From: Desulfovibrio cuneatus DSM 11391
GTDB taxonomy: Bacteria > Desulfobacterota > Desulfovibrionia > Desulfovibrionales > Desulfovibrionaceae
Direction of reading: 5' to 3'
DNA length: 64,000 bases
NCBI RefSeq assembly: GCF_000430005.1
Contig: NZ_AUCY01000004.1
Span: 62,001 to 126,000 of the forward strand
Below, one piece after another: positions 31,071-40,985 of this stretch. A program made the position numbers and the translations under genes. The notes beneath the pieces were generated by a model, which was not told the DNA's origin, made no database searches, and saw only the letters and a list, made by a program, of their open reading frames with translations. The stretch's first letter is position 1. Every line of letters starts with the position of its first letter.

Positions 31071-32186
31071 ATGCGTATCGGGGTACCAAAGGAAATTAAA
31101 GCTAACGAACACAGGGTTGCCATGACCCCCGCGGGGGTTAAGGCGCTCACCCTTGCAGGGCACACAGTTGTTATTGAAACAGGTGCCGGGCAAGGCAGCA
31201 TGATTACAGATGCAGCCTATGCAGCGGCAGGTGCCACCATGTTGCCCAATGCAGCAGACGTGTGGACACAAGCAGAAATGATTGTGAAGGTAAAGGAACC
31301 TTTAAAGGAAGAGTTTATCTACTTCCGTAAAGATCTTGTGCTGTTTACCTACCTGCACCTTGCAGCAGAAGGCCCACTGACCGACGCCCTGATGGACAAT
31401 GACGTTGTAGGCATTGCCTATGAAACAGTACAGTTGCCAAACAGGGCCTTGCCTTTGCTGGCCCCCATGTCTGAGGTGGCAGGGCGCATGGCAATACAAA
31501 TTGGTTCTGTGCTGCTTAGCAAGCAATATGGGGGAGCGGGCATTTTAATGAGCGGTATTCCCGGCGTGCAAGCAGCCAAGGTAACCATTGTTGGCGGTGG
31601 TGTTGTGGGAACCAGTGCGGCAAAAATGGCCATTGGGCTTGGGGCACACGTAACTATTTTGGACAACAACGTAGACCGCCTGCGCTACCTGGACGATATT
31701 TTTGGCTCCCGAGTGCAGACTATTGCTTCAAACCCCTTACACCTGGCGGAAAAAACGGAAGAAGCAGATTTGCTTATTGGGGCTGTGCTGGTACCTGGCG
31801 CCAAGGCACCAAAGCTGGTGACGGAAGAAATGGTTACAGGCATGCGCCCAGGCAGTGTTATTGTGGACGTTGCCATTGACCAGGGCGGTTCTATTGAAAC
31901 CATAGACAGGGTAACCACCCATGCCAACCCAACCTATGAAAAGCATGGGGTTATCCACTATTCGGTAGCCAACATCCCAGGTGCAGTGCCGCGCACATCC
32001 ACCTTTGGGCTTACCAACGCCACCTTGCCGTATGTTTTGCAACTTGCAAACTTTGGATGGAAAGAAGCGTGCCGTAAAAACCATGCCCTTGCCCTTGGCG
32101 TGAACACCGCCCAAGGGGCATGTGTTTATAAAGCAGTTGCAGAAACCTTTAACAAGCCCTTGGTAGAAATCCATACGTTGCTGTAA
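31071..32186 (+). CDS. ald: Alanine dehydrogenase
   Basis: Ald interconverts L-alanine and pyruvate + NH3 with NAD. The 371-residue length is standard. Motifs include [20 protein letters not shown] with the substrate-binding Arg/Lys, a KVKEP motif near residue 73, [20 protein letters not shown] (NAD loop), and [15 protein letters not shown] at the end. GAGGAGG lies just upstream. A Na+:alanine symporter follows within 350 bp, so together they probably allow alanine uptake and deamination; in sulfite- or taurine-using relatives Ald also recycles alanine. Cytoplasmic. Confidence 0.95.
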   Translation: MRIGVPKEIKANEHRVAMTPAGVKALTLAGHTVVIETGAGQGSMITDAAYAAAGATMLPNAADVWTQAEMIVKVKEPLKEEFIYFRKDLVLFTYLHLAAEGPLTDALMDNDVVGIAYETVQLPNRALPLLAPMSEVAGRMAIQIGSVLLSKQYGGAGILMSGIPGVQAAKVTIVGGGVVGTSAAKMAIGLGAHVTILDNNVDRLRYLDDIFGSRVQTIASNPLHLAEKTEEADLLIGAVLVPGAKAPKLVTEEMVTGMRPGSVIVDVAIDQGGSIETIDRVTTHANPTYEKHGVIHYSVANIPGAVPRTSTFGLTNATLPYVLQLANFGWKEACRKNHALALGVNTAQGACVYKAVAETFNKPLVEIHTLL

Positions 32187-32202
32187 CCACTGCAGCCCCG
32201 TC

Positions 32203-32266
32203 CACATACATTCCCTTTTTTCTTCCAGGCAGGAACGCACAGCCTGTCTGGAGGGAATGTATGTTG
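32203..32266 (+). terminator. Long hairpin after ald
   Basis: ACATACATTCCCT (32203-32215) pairs with AGGGAATGTATGT, and an inner TCCAGGCAGG pairs with CCTGTCTGGA with one mismatch. The structure ends with TGTCTTG, weakly T-rich. It probably ends or protects the ald mRNA. Confidence 0.6.
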
Positions 32267-32429
32267 TCTTGTGCCCGTGCCAAAAAGATGCGCTTACAAG
32301 GCACACCTGCAAGTTAAGACTTGCTATATTATTGAATTAATAGCATCCGGCTATCTTTTCATTCTCTGCCAGGCATTGCCTTTAAAGAGAAGATAAAGAG
32401 GCGCGATAAAGGCAAACGACACGCTACGC

Positions 32430-32487
32430 GAGGCATTTTGCAAGCAAAATCGCCTCAATGCTATCCGGATTTAGCCGGACAGCATTG
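32430..32487 (+). promoter_or_regulatory. Two adjacent hairpins in the leader of the alanine symporter
   Basis: GAGGCATTTTGC / GCAAAATCGCCTC (32430-32456) is followed at once by CAATGCTATCCGG / CCGGACAGCATTG (32456-32487) with one G:T pair. They lie 50 bases before the start codon of the symporter gene in a 350-base leader. A regulatory leader is likely; no riboswitch class is recognised. Confidence 0.5.
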
Positions 32488-32537
32488 TAATTGAATCTTG
32501 ATCGGCCTTTCAATGCAGGGCAAACATAGGAGGTTTC

Positions 32538-33953
32538 ATGAGCCAGGAAATGACATTCATGCAGCAGTTAACGGCTTACACCGATACCATCGGTGGCTTT
32601 GTCTGGAGCTCCTACCTGTTGCAGCCCCTGCTGCTTGGTACCGGGGCTTTTTTGATGATAGGGCTTGGTTTTATGCCGCTGCGAAACATTGCACGTGCTA
32701 TTCGTATTTTGTTTCAAAAAACAGAAGGGAAAGGAGAAATTTCACCCTGGCAGGCCATGATGACTTCCATGGCAGCCACTGTGGGCACAGGCAACATAGT
32801 AGGGGTTGCCACTGCCATTCTTATTGGCGGGCCAGGGGCAGTGTTCTGGATGTGGTGTACCGCGCTTGTGGGCATGGCTACCAAATTTTGTGAAGCCACC
32901 CTTGCTGTAAAGTACCGCGAAGTTACCCCAAATGGCAGCTATGTGGGCGGCCCCATGTATTACATTAAAAATGGCCTTGGCCCCAAATGGGCATGGATGG
33001 CCATGACATTTGCCATATTCGGTGCCATTGCCTGCTTTGGCCCTGGCAACATGACCCAGGCCCATGCCATTGCCACCAACCTGGAATCTTCTTTTGGTAT
33101 TTCCAAAGTAGCCACCTCCATAGTCCTTTTCTTATTGGTAGGCAGCGTGCTTATTGGCGGCGTCAAGCGCATTGGTGCTGTGGCAGGTAAAATTGTTCCC
33201 TTCATGGGCATCATGTACATTCTTTTTGGCATTTGGGTGCTTGTGCTGCACCACGACCGCGTGCCCGGTGCCTTTATGCAAATTTTTCAATACGCGTTCC
33301 AGCCAGTAGCGGCTGCTGGTGGGGCCGCAGGCATTGCCCTTTCCAAGGCCATTCAAATGGGTATTGCCCGCGGCCTGTTTTCCAATGAAGCAGGCCTTGG
33401 CACAGCGCCCATTGCCCATGCCACCGCACAAACCGACTGCCCTGTGCGCCAAGGTTTTTTGGGTATGCTCGACCCCTTCCTGGACACCATTGTCATTTGT
33501 ACAGTAACCGCCATGATCATTCTGATTGCAGGTGAAGTGGGTAACGTGGAAATTCACAACGCCTCCTTGCTTACTGCCAAGTCGTTTGAAACAGCCCTGC
33601 CAGGCACATTTGGCAAGTTTGTTGTTTCTGGCTCCCTGCTGTTTTTCGCCTTCACCACCATTCTTGGGTGGGCAGTGTATGGGGAACGATGTGCCATGTA
33701 CATTTTTGGCTACAAAGTTTCCTTGCCCTACCGCATTCTGTTTACCTGCATCGTGCCTGTGGGTGCCTTGAACGAGCTGGCCTTTGCCTGGTCATTTTCC
33801 GACCTGTTTAACGGCCTTATGGCACTGCCAAACCTTGTGGCACTTTTGCTGCTCAGCCCGGTGGTCTTTCGCCTGACCAAAGAATACTTTGCCAAACTTG
33901 AAAAAGAAGAAGCGGCGACAGCCGCTCCGGCAACGAAGGCTGAACAGGCATAA
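32538..33953 (+). CDS. Sodium:alanine symporter family (AGCS) protein
   Basis: A 471-residue inner-membrane transporter with about 10-11 helices. Characteristic AGCS segments: SMAATVGTGNIVGVATAI, GGPGAVFWMWCTALVGMATK, YVGGPMYYIKNGLG, GIARGLFSNEAGLGTAPIAH (the family signature), and GWAVYGERCAMYIFG. AGGAGG lies 7 bases before the ATG. The next upstream gene is ald, which supports alanine (or glycine) as substrate; D- or L- specificity cannot be read. The C-terminal tail is charged (EEAATAAPATKAEQA). Confidence 0.92.
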   Translation: MSQEMTFMQQLTAYTDTIGGFVWSSYLLQPLLLGTGAFLMIGLGFMPLRNIARAIRILFQKTEGKGEISPWQAMMTSMAATVGTGNIVGVATAILIGGPGAVFWMWCTALVGMATKFCEATLAVKYREVTPNGSYVGGPMYYIKNGLGPKWAWMAMTFAIFGAIACFGPGNMTQAHAIATNLESSFGISKVATSIVLFLLVGSVLIGGVKRIGAVAGKIVPFMGIMYILFGIWVLVLHHDRVPGAFMQIFQYAFQPVAAAGGAAGIALSKAIQMGIARGLFSNEAGLGTAPIAHATAQTDCPVRQGFLGMLDPFLDTIVICTVTAMIILIAGEVGNVEIHNASLLTAKSFETALPGTFGKFVVSGSLLFFAFTTILGWAVYGERCAMYIFGYKVSLPYRILFTCIVPVGALNELAFAWSFSDLFNGLMALPNLVALLLLSPVVFRLTKEYFAKLEKEEAATAAPATKAEQA

Positions 33954-33970
33954 CCCACGCCTTTCCATAG

Positions 33971-34043
33971 AAAAAATCCCCCCAAAAAACCTGCAACTTG
34001 TGATATGCCCCATCAAGGTTGTAGCGTTTGCGGGGGGATTTTA
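33971..34043 (+). terminator. Terminator after the alanine symporter
   Basis: AAAAAATCCCCCC (33971-33983) pairs with GGGGGGATTTT (34032-34042), enclosing an inner CTGCAACTTG / CAAGGTTGTAG stem. It is followed by T and lies 20 bases after the stop codon. Confidence 0.75.
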
Positions 34044-34255
34044 CGTTCCGTACCAAAAGCCTTACAGGCAACCAGTACCCTGCATGAAACTCATTTTTAA
34101 CCGAAGGTCCCGAAGGCGGCAACGCAGTCATGTTCCCTTTGGCAGGGCACACGGCTTATTTTTGCGTTCTCCTTGCATTTTTCTGGCGATACCGCTATAT
34201 TTACTGTAGTAATTAAACTAGTAACATAATCCATCTCACAACTATGTGGTGTCCC

Positions 34256-34879
34256 ATGCATAAAAATACACTATGGCGTTATACAACCGCTTCCTTGCTA
34301 CTGGCAGGTGCCGCTTTGCTGGTGCTGTTGTTACCCAGCACTTTAGAACGGCAACGCAACCAGCAGGCACAGGCCATTTTGCTTAAAACAAGCCAACAGC
34401 TTGAAGGTTCCCTTGTGCCGTTCCTTGAAGAAGGAAAGGTGGCAGACGCAGGTGAAGTCGCGGCCTTTTTGCAGCGTTTTTTATGGCAGGAACGGGTGCT
34501 ATATGCCGCCGTTAGCGATGCAGCAGGCAATGTGGTGGCACATTCATTTGGCATGACTGTCCCCCTGGGCATGGCCGATTTCATGGTACAAGAAACAAAC
34601 GCCCTTCCGCAGGTGCGCCACATTGCCTTTTCCCCCAGCAAACCTGCTTTGCATGCCATCTTGCCCCTGGCCCAAAGCGCAGGCCTTTTTTTGCATGTGG
34701 GCACTTCCGCACCGCGTGAACTGCTGTTCCCCCAAGGCATAATGTGGTCTATTTGGGTGCTTATTGGCTGCGCGCTGCTTGTTACCCTGCCCAGCCGCAA
34801 ACCCGCCCCACAACCCGTTCCCGTTAAGCAAAACCCACCCCCCAACGGCAAACCCGGTGCCACCCCCCCACGGAGTTAG
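34256..34879 (+). CDS. Two-helix membrane protein with an extracytoplasmic sensor-like domain
   Basis: About 207 residues. An N-terminal membrane helix (YTTASLLLAGAALLVLLLPS) and a C-terminal one (IMWSIWVLIGCALLVTLP) enclose a ~120-residue domain with QQLEGSLVPFLEEGKVADAG and LYAAVSDAAGNVVAHSFGM, a PAS/dCache-like layout seen in membrane sensors. There is no output domain; the chain ends with a Pro-rich cytoplasmic tail (KPAPQPVPVKQNPPP). The PAS-GGDEF-EAL gene begins 2 bp after its stop, so the two probably form one signalling unit as separate chains. The start is uncertain (34244 possible); neither has a strong ribosome site. Confidence 0.6.
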   Translation: MHKNTLWRYTTASLLLAGAALLVLLLPSTLERQRNQQAQAILLKTSQQLEGSLVPFLEEGKVADAGEVAAFLQRFLWQERVLYAAVSDAAGNVVAHSFGMTVPLGMADFMVQETNALPQVRHIAFSPSKPALHAILPLAQSAGLFLHVGTSAPRELLFPQGIMWSIWVLIGCALLVTLPSRKPAPQPVPVKQNPPPNGKPGATPPRS

Positions 34880-34881
34880 CA

Positions 34882-37089
34882 ATGGCTACGGGCGAAGAGG
34901 CAAACACATATTTCAGTCTCGCACACATACAACGCACATGCGCCCTGGTGCATGAACCGGTATTGCTGCTTGACCCATGCCACAAAATTGTTTTTTGTAA
35001 CGCTGCATTCATGCGTCTCTTCGGGTTTGCCGTAAACCCGGAAGGTCTGTTCCTTACGGAAGCATTCAGCCTTACCCATAAAAATGAAAGCGCTTTCCTT
35101 GGTGGTGCTGCTTACCCGGCCCCAAGGCTGGTTCACATGCTCACCACAGTGGTGCCGCCTGCTTCCTGCATGTTTGCCCTGGGTGCCCCTGGAAAAAAAG
35201 AACGCTATGTATGCACGGTTACCCCGGCAGCCTTGGGGCAGGGTGGCCTTTTTTCCTTTGTGCTGCTCATGCATGCAAGCACCTTTAACCTTGGCAGCGA
35301 AATGCAGCCGCAGGTTTCCCGTGAGCTGGATGTGTTACGAAGGGAACGGGCCCTGCTCTTGCTGGAAAATGCAGAAAAAACAGCCGTGGCCCAGGCATTG
35401 CGCCGGGCAGAAGCGCGTTACCGGGATATTTTTGACAATGCCAGTGAAGGTATTTTCCAATGGACTCCCCAGTGCACCCTTTCATGGAGTAATGGCACAT
35501 TTGCCCACATGTTAGGCTTTGAAACGGTGAACAGCTTGCTTGCCCATTTCGCCCAACGGCCATTTGCCTTTATTGCCAGCCCGGAACAAGAACAGGAATT
35601 TATGCTTACCCTTGAGCAACAGGGGGCACTCACAGACTTTGAATGCCTCATCCAGCACCAGGAAGAGGCCGAAATATGGGCCAACATCAATGCCCGCCGG
35701 GTTCCCGGGCCTGATGGCAGCACAGCCTATTATGAAGCCTTTATTGAAAACATAACAACCCGCAAAAATGTTGAGGCCAGGCTCCTTTTCCAGGCATTTC
35801 ACGACCCCCTTACCGGCCTTGCCAACCGTGCCCTGTTTACAGACAGGCTAAACATGACTCTGCGCCGCGCCATGCGGCAAAAAAACATTTCCTTCTCTGT
35901 TTGCTTTCTTGACCTGGACAAGTTCAAGCGGATCAACGACACCTATGGGCACAAAGCCGGCGATATTGTGCTGCAACATGCGGCAGCAGCACTACTTTCT
36001 TGTGTGAGAGATTCAGACACCGTGGCCAGATTTGGGGGTGACGAATTTGGCATTATTCTGGATAATACCACCAGCACATACATGGTGAATGAAATTGTGG
36101 GACGCATCCACATAGCCCTGTGCCAGCCTGTTACCATTAGCCTGGAAAAATCTGGCGGTGCTGAAGCCATCGTAAGCGTGGGTGCCAGCCTGGGGCTTGT
36201 ACACAGTGCCGAACTGTATGACTCTGTTGACGCCATATTGAGTGATGCAGATACCGCCATGTACGCGGCAAAAGCCTCTGCTGAATCTTCCATCCAATTT
36301 TTTTCCCCTGCCATTGATGCCAGCGTTAAAAAACGTTCCCGGCTTGAAGAAGAGCTGCGCAGTGCCTTTGATGAACACAGACTGTTTCTTGAGTACCAAC
36401 CCGTGATAACTGATGACCAGCCAGAGCCTGTTGTGCTGGAAGCATTGGTGCGCTGGAACAGTGAGCATGGCATACTGTACCCGGAAGACACGCTACAAAG
36501 CATTCAGGAGTTTTCGTTAGAAACAGAACTTTCACTTCACGTGTGGGAACTTGCCTGCATGCAGGTGGCAGAATGGCAGGTTACAGCCCAAAAGCCGTTC
36601 ATTGTGCAGGTAAACATGCACGCGAACCAACTGCTTGACACACACATCACTGACACGCTGCAATTACTGCGACAAAAGCATGGAGCAAGTGCCCGTCACT
36701 TACGTATTGAAGTGAAAGAACTTGGCTTGCTTCGCCTTGCAGGAAAGGGTAAGCAAGCACAGCGGCTACTGGCTGCACTCCCCTTTGGCCTCGTGCTGGA
36801 CGACATGAATGAAATATTATCCTCTGAAAAACACCTGGACACAGTGCCCTTTGCAGCCGTAAAAATTCCGCTATGGCATATTACTGAAAATGACTATACT
36901 CCCTTTGTGCAACACATGCTGCACAGTCTTTTCATCCTTGGGGCCAACCTCGGTATTCCCTTTGTGGCAGTTGGGGTGGAAAACAACACCCAACTCACCC
37001 TGTTGCGTGCTGCCGGGTGCCGTGCCTTCCAGGGTTTCTCTTTTTCTCATCCACTCCCTGCCCAAAAGGCTTTTGCCTTATTGCTGTAA
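34882..37089 (+). CDS. PAS-PAS-GGDEF-EAL cyclic-di-GMP signalling protein, EAL degenerate
   Basis: A 735-residue soluble protein. Two PAS-like domains (ACALVHEPVLLLD-type near residue 20; RYRDIFDNASEGIFQWTPQC near 180) precede a GGDEF domain with FGGDEFGIIL near residue 383, suggesting an active diguanylate cyclase, and a C-terminal EAL-type domain with LEALVRW near 518. The EAL motif and its following Asn (VNMHANQ) are kept, but the DDFG motif reads LDDMNEI and the E of the later G-V-E segment is V (AVGVEN), so phosphodiesterase activity is doubtful. There is no membrane segment, and the upstream gene likely provides it. Overall role: c-di-GMP synthesis under sensor control. Confidence 0.85.
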   Translation: MATGEEANTYFSLAHIQRTCALVHEPVLLLDPCHKIVFCNAAFMRLFGFAVNPEGLFLTEAFSLTHKNESAFLGGAAYPAPRLVHMLTTVVPPASCMFALGAPGKKERYVCTVTPAALGQGGLFSFVLLMHASTFNLGSEMQPQVSRELDVLRRERALLLLENAEKTAVAQALRRAEARYRDIFDNASEGIFQWTPQCTLSWSNGTFAHMLGFETVNSLLAHFAQRPFAFIASPEQEQEFMLTLEQQGALTDFECLIQHQEEAEIWANINARRVPGPDGSTAYYEAFIENITTRKNVEARLLFQAFHDPLTGLANRALFTDRLNMTLRRAMRQKNISFSVCFLDLDKFKRINDTYGHKAGDIVLQHAAAALLSCVRDSDTVARFGGDEFGIILDNTTSTYMVNEIVGRIHIALCQPVTISLEKSGGAEAIVSVGASLGLVHSAELYDSVDAILSDADTAMYAAKASAESSIQFFSPAIDASVKKRSRLEEELRSAFDEHRLFLEYQPVITDDQPEPVVLEALVRWNSEHGILYPEDTLQSIQEFSLETELSLHVWELACMQVAEWQVTAQKPFIVQVNMHANQLLDTHITDTLQLLRQKHGASARHLRIEVKELGLLRLAGKGKQAQRLLAALPFGLVLDDMNEILSSEKHLDTVPFAAVKIPLWHITENDYTPFVQHMLHSLFILGANLGIPFVAVGVENNTQLTLLRAAGCRAFQGFSFSHPLPAQKAFALLL

Positions 37090-37104
37090 GGAAGCCACCA
37101 CCCC

Positions 37105-40100
37105 ATGACCAAATCCCGCTCCCGTTTTCTCAAAAAATGCCTGCGCTTTTTGCGCTGGGGGGCTATCAGCCTTGCCCTTCTGTGTGTTCTCAGCTTTGGC
37201 GCAGCCTATATATTCTGTTACTGGAAAAACGACACCCTTACCCGGTATATTGTAACAACCCTTGAAAGAAATACCGGGTTTTCCTGGCGTGTGCAGGGGG
37301 AAGTGCGCCCTTCACTTATGCCCCCAGGCATTTCTGTGGGCCGCATCGCCCTTGTTTCCCTTTCGGAGCGTACCCGCAAAACAAAAACCCAGGCCCCCCT
37401 GGTTATGGTAGAACGCCTGGTTCTTGAGCCAGACATACGTGCCCTGCTCCGCGGTGAGCTGCTGCTGCAACTGGTGCAGGTTGAAAAACCCGTGGTGCGG
37501 TTCAGTTCATTCCAGCGTGGCACCCCTGCCAATAGCAATGCCGTGCCCCCCCCTACCAGCGGCAATGCCACGGGTACTGTAGCAGAAAACACCCCGCAGA
37601 ACGCCTTGCCTGACCAGGAAACAACACAACCAGAATCGCAGGATACGTCTTTACCAGAAGCAGAAGACGAGCATTCCCCCGAGGAAAGCCCAGTAGAAGC
37701 CCTGCACCAAGCCGCCAAAGTTGTGCGCGCGTTACTCAGCCCCGCCAACATGGAAAAACTGCCTGAACTGCATGTGCATGGCGGGAAAGTGTTTTACGAC
37801 TCCGGCAGCGCCCAGGGCATGGATTTTCAAGAACTGCGCGTTACGCTGCAACCTCGCAATAACACGCCATCCATCACCCTTTCCGGGCGTTTTACCCTGC
37901 CCGGGGAAGCGTTGGAAATTTCTCTGCACCTGGAAGCCACCCCAGGCACAGGAGAAGAACTGGTACGGGCCTCAGTGCAAACGGCTATTAGCATAACTCC
38001 CCCCGACAGCAGGCCGTTGCATGCCTCCATGGCCACCACAGCCATTTGGCGGGGCAATGGCCTTGAACTTTTCCTGCCCGACGTGCAGGTGGAGGCGGAA
38101 AAAGATGGCTTAACCGCTTCCATTCTGGCCCAGTTACACCAGGGCACCGCCCAAGGTACTGTGCAGGTAGACAACCTGAGCCTGCCCCGCTGGTTCGTTT
38201 TTGGCAGGAACTTGCCTCCGGTGTTGCAACATGCCTTGCACGCCATTCATGGTGAATTTGATGTTTCCTTTGAGAACAATGGTATATTTACAAAAAATAT
38301 GCGTCTTTATGCCGGGGAAATTCCAGTAACCGGGCAACTGTACGTGGCAAACCTGCGCGAACCTGCTGTGGAAGCAGACCTGCACCTTGCCTATGCTGAT
38401 GCCGACACCCTGTTTCCTTTTTTGGCAGCAGGTAGTGATCCGACCCCAACACCGCAGGAGCCCACCTTCACCCACCCACCCCTTGTGCCCTACCCTGAAC
38501 GCCCCCTAGCCCCTGGGGAAATGGTAGAAGAGCTTGTGGATGTTGGGTACGACATTCGCATAACCGGGGACAAGGGCAAGGTGCATGGCTTACAAGGCGG
38601 CCCGTTGTTTGTACGGGTACACCCACAGCATGGGCTGGTAACGCGCGTTTCATTTACCGTGAACAACCTGGCTGGGGGAACTGGCAGCGGGTACCTGGAC
38701 ATAGACCACAACCTAGTGGTGATGCGCTTTGAAACACAACGCACAGAACTTTCCTTTCTTCCTGAAAATGAAGGAAGCAGTGTGCAGGTGGGGGGACTGC
38801 TTTCTGGTGTGTTTACCATGGGCATTGACGTGAAGGACGGTACATGGGCGCCAGACTGGCGCTTCACGGCACGAGCAGGGGTGGATAACTTTTCCGTAAA
38901 AGCAGGCGGGGGTACCTGGGGCCTTGGTAGCAAATCAATTACCGCAACGCATGAAGGAACAATCCATGCCGTGCGCAAGAATGGCATTCGTATAGCTGGC
39001 AACTGGAACGCCGTGGCCACAGGTTTTGCCGGTTCATGGAACCCCGGCGGCAACGATAACCTTACCCTTGCCCTGAATGGTGCTGTGGCATGGCCCCCCA
39101 AAGGCGATACCCCAAACCCTGCACAGCAAGGGGGCATCCAGTCTGTTTCCGGTGCGGTGCAAGCAAACGGTGTATGTACAGTCCGCCTTGGGCGCCTGCT
39201 TACCCCCCTTGCCGGAAAACTGCATGGAAACATGGCATGGAACATCCACAACGACACCTTTGCCATACAAAATTATGAATACACTGGGCTGGAAAGCACA
39301 ATCAAAGGCTCACTCCAGCTTGATTATTCCAAAGACACGGTGGCAAACGGTGAACAGCAGTTTTCCATTGGCCTGCGCCACCTGCTTTCCCAGTGGGAAC
39401 TTCTGCCCGGCGAAGGCATTGTCGTGCCGGAGCGGATTACGGGAAAAACAACGGTTACTCTTATGGGCGACACCCTTGCCCTGGACCCCTTACAGCTTGA
39501 AATGAATGGTGGTGTGCTTGAAGGTTCTGTCACCAATGTCTCTGATGCAAGTAGGTGGCACGCTGTTTCCCGCCTTACCCTGCCAAATAAAAGGGGAAAC
39601 CTGATATTAGATCCCACCCGCTTTGTTTTTCAGGAAACAAAGCGTACCGGGAAGTCTTTTTCAGCGGTAAAAGATAGCTATGCCCAACTTTTCCCCTATT
39701 CCTTGCGCCAGGCCGCACAAGATACTGGGGTTACTCCCAAAGAACACGCCACTTCACCTGCCGCTCAACGGCAAACTACCCCCCAAAAAATTGTTCCGGC
39801 TCCCCCACAGGCACAGCCAGCAAACCAAGGTCGAAAAGTCACTCAAACAACTAAGGCGACTCCCGCCAAAAAAGCTAAGCCTTCCCCCTTGCGGGCTGGG
39901 CGCAGTAACCGGGTACTTTCCCCCTCATACTGGATGCTGGACATACGCGGGTCACTCTTGAACCTGGACGCATTCTTGCGCCAGAACCTGCCCGGCACCC
40001 AGCCCCCGGCCCCTTCCACAGAACCGTTTGACTGGAGCTTTGTGGACGACCTGAACCTGGATGCCCGGTTAGTGCTGGAAAATGTCATTTTACAAAAAGT

Positions 40101-40875
40101 GCAGGCAAAAAAGTCGGAAATGGGCCTGCGCCTTGGCAGCAATAAATTTATCTTCCAATGGGAAAGCCGTAACTTTTACCAAGGCAAAAGCCTGTTTACG
40201 GGCACAGGTTTTTTTGTACAGCCCTCTCAAATAGGTATTGAAAGCAGCATCTTGCATGCCCAGGGCTTTCAGTTACAGCCTGCCATGCAAGATGTTGCAG
40301 GCCAGGCAGGGTATGGCGGCGAAGCAACCCTGGACTTTTCCCTGCACGGGGCCATGCGTTCCCCGGCAGATTTACCAGGGGGGCTTTCAGGCGTATTTTC
40401 TTTGGGAATCAGAAATGGTATGTACCCGGCCTTTATGGGAAGCCAAACCCTTGGCCTGCGCAATACATTTGGGGCGGCTAACATCTCTGGCATCATGCAA
40501 AACGGTGTCCTGCACTCCCAGGAGTTCACCCTTTCTGGCCTGATGATAGACATGGCCGGCAATGGTTGGATAGACCTGCAACGACGTATGCTGGACATAA
40601 CCGTTAATGTAACCCTGGCCAGGGTGCCAACACTGCCCGTGCGCTTTTCTGGGTCGTTTGATGCACCCACCATGTCGGTAAACGGGGTGCAAATGGTACT
40701 GGGCACGGCAGAAGCTGCCGGGGGTGCGGTATTTTCCCTCATTCGCGGGGTGCTGGAGCTGCCAGCACGAGCCATTATGGGGGTCGGTAGCATTATGGGA
40801 CCGCAAAACAGTAAAAACACACCAAATGCCGCCCCAGCCGGACAAAATACCAAACAAAAACCATTGTCCAAGTAA
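37105..40875 (+). CDS. AsmA-family protein, 1256 residues
   Basis: AsmA/YhdP-type proteins are inner-membrane-anchored bridges across the periplasm that are implicated in phospholipid transfer and outer-membrane balance. One N-terminal helix (RWGAISLALLCVLSFGAAYIF, residues about 18-38) anchors the protein; the AsmA N-terminal domain follows with TLERNTGFSWRVQGEVRPSL and ISVGRIALVSL. The rest is repeated beta-strand modules, typical of an elongated beta-groove. Two long low-complexity linkers are seen: acidic/Pro-rich near residues 145-195 and basic near 890-930. The C-terminal domain (ARVPTLPVRFSGSFDAPTMS) matches AsmA-like C-termini. It is read with the upstream c-di-GMP gene (15 bp gap). 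Confidence is high for family, low for substrate. Confidence 0.85.
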   Translation: MTKSRSRFLKKCLRFLRWGAISLALLCVLSFGAAYIFCYWKNDTLTRYIVTTLERNTGFSWRVQGEVRPSLMPPGISVGRIALVSLSERTRKTKTQAPLVMVERLVLEPDIRALLRGELLLQLVQVEKPVVRFSSFQRGTPANSNAVPPPTSGNATGTVAENTPQNALPDQETTQPESQDTSLPEAEDEHSPEESPVEALHQAAKVVRALLSPANMEKLPELHVHGGKVFYDSGSAQGMDFQELRVTLQPRNNTPSITLSGRFTLPGEALEISLHLEATPGTGEELVRASVQTAISITPPDSRPLHASMATTAIWRGNGLELFLPDVQVEAEKDGLTASILAQLHQGTAQGTVQVDNLSLPRWFVFGRNLPPVLQHALHAIHGEFDVSFENNGIFTKNMRLYAGEIPVTGQLYVANLREPAVEADLHLAYADADTLFPFLAAGSDPTPTPQEPTFTHPPLVPYPERPLAPGEMVEELVDVGYDIRITGDKGKVHGLQGGPLFVRVHPQHGLVTRVSFTVNNLAGGTGSGYLDIDHNLVVMRFETQRTELSFLPENEGSSVQVGGLLSGVFTMGIDVKDGTWAPDWRFTARAGVDNFSVKAGGGTWGLGSKSITATHEGTIHAVRKNGIRIAGNWNAVATGFAGSWNPGGNDNLTLALNGAVAWPPKGDTPNPAQQGGIQSVSGAVQANGVCTVRLGRLLTPLAGKLHGNMAWNIHNDTFAIQNYEYTGLESTIKGSLQLDYSKDTVANGEQQFSIGLRHLLSQWELLPGEGIVVPERITGKTTVTLMGDTLALDPLQLEMNGGVLEGSVTNVSDASRWHAVSRLTLPNKRGNLILDPTRFVFQETKRTGKSFSAVKDSYAQLFPYSLRQAAQDTGVTPKEHATSPAAQRQTTPQKIVPAPPQAQPANQGRKVTQTTKATPAKKAKPSPLRAGRSNRVLSPSYWMLDIRGSLLNLDAFLRQNLPGTQPPAPSTEPFDWSFVDDLNLDARLVLENVILQKVQAKKSEMGLRLGSNKFIFQWESRNFYQGKSLFTGTGFFVQPSQIGIESSILHAQGFQLQPAMQDVAGQAGYGGEATLDFSLHGAMRSPADLPGGLSGVFSLGIRNGMYPAFMGSQTLGLRNTFGAANISGIMQNGVLHSQEFTLSGLMIDMAGNGWIDLQRRMLDITVNVTLARVPTLPVRFSGSFDAPTMSVNGVQMVLGTAEAAGGAVFSLIRGVLELPARAIMGVGSIMGPQNSKNTPNAAPAGQNTKQKPLSK

Positions 40876-40906
40876 AGACCGTTACAAACTACGTGTTGTG
40901 TCCTTT

Positions 40907-40948
40907 GTAAAGCGTTTTCCCTATGAGAAGACGCTTTACAACTTTTTT
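40907..40948 (+). terminator. Terminator after the AsmA-family gene
   Basis: GTAAAGCGTTTTC and GAGAAGACGCTTTAC form a stem of about 13 bp with one mismatch, loop CCTAT, followed by AACTTTTTT. It also faces the convergent glucokinase gene. Confidence 0.75.
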
Positions 40949-40985
40949 ACAATAGGCGTAATCAATAGTGCTGCCCTTCGTGGTG

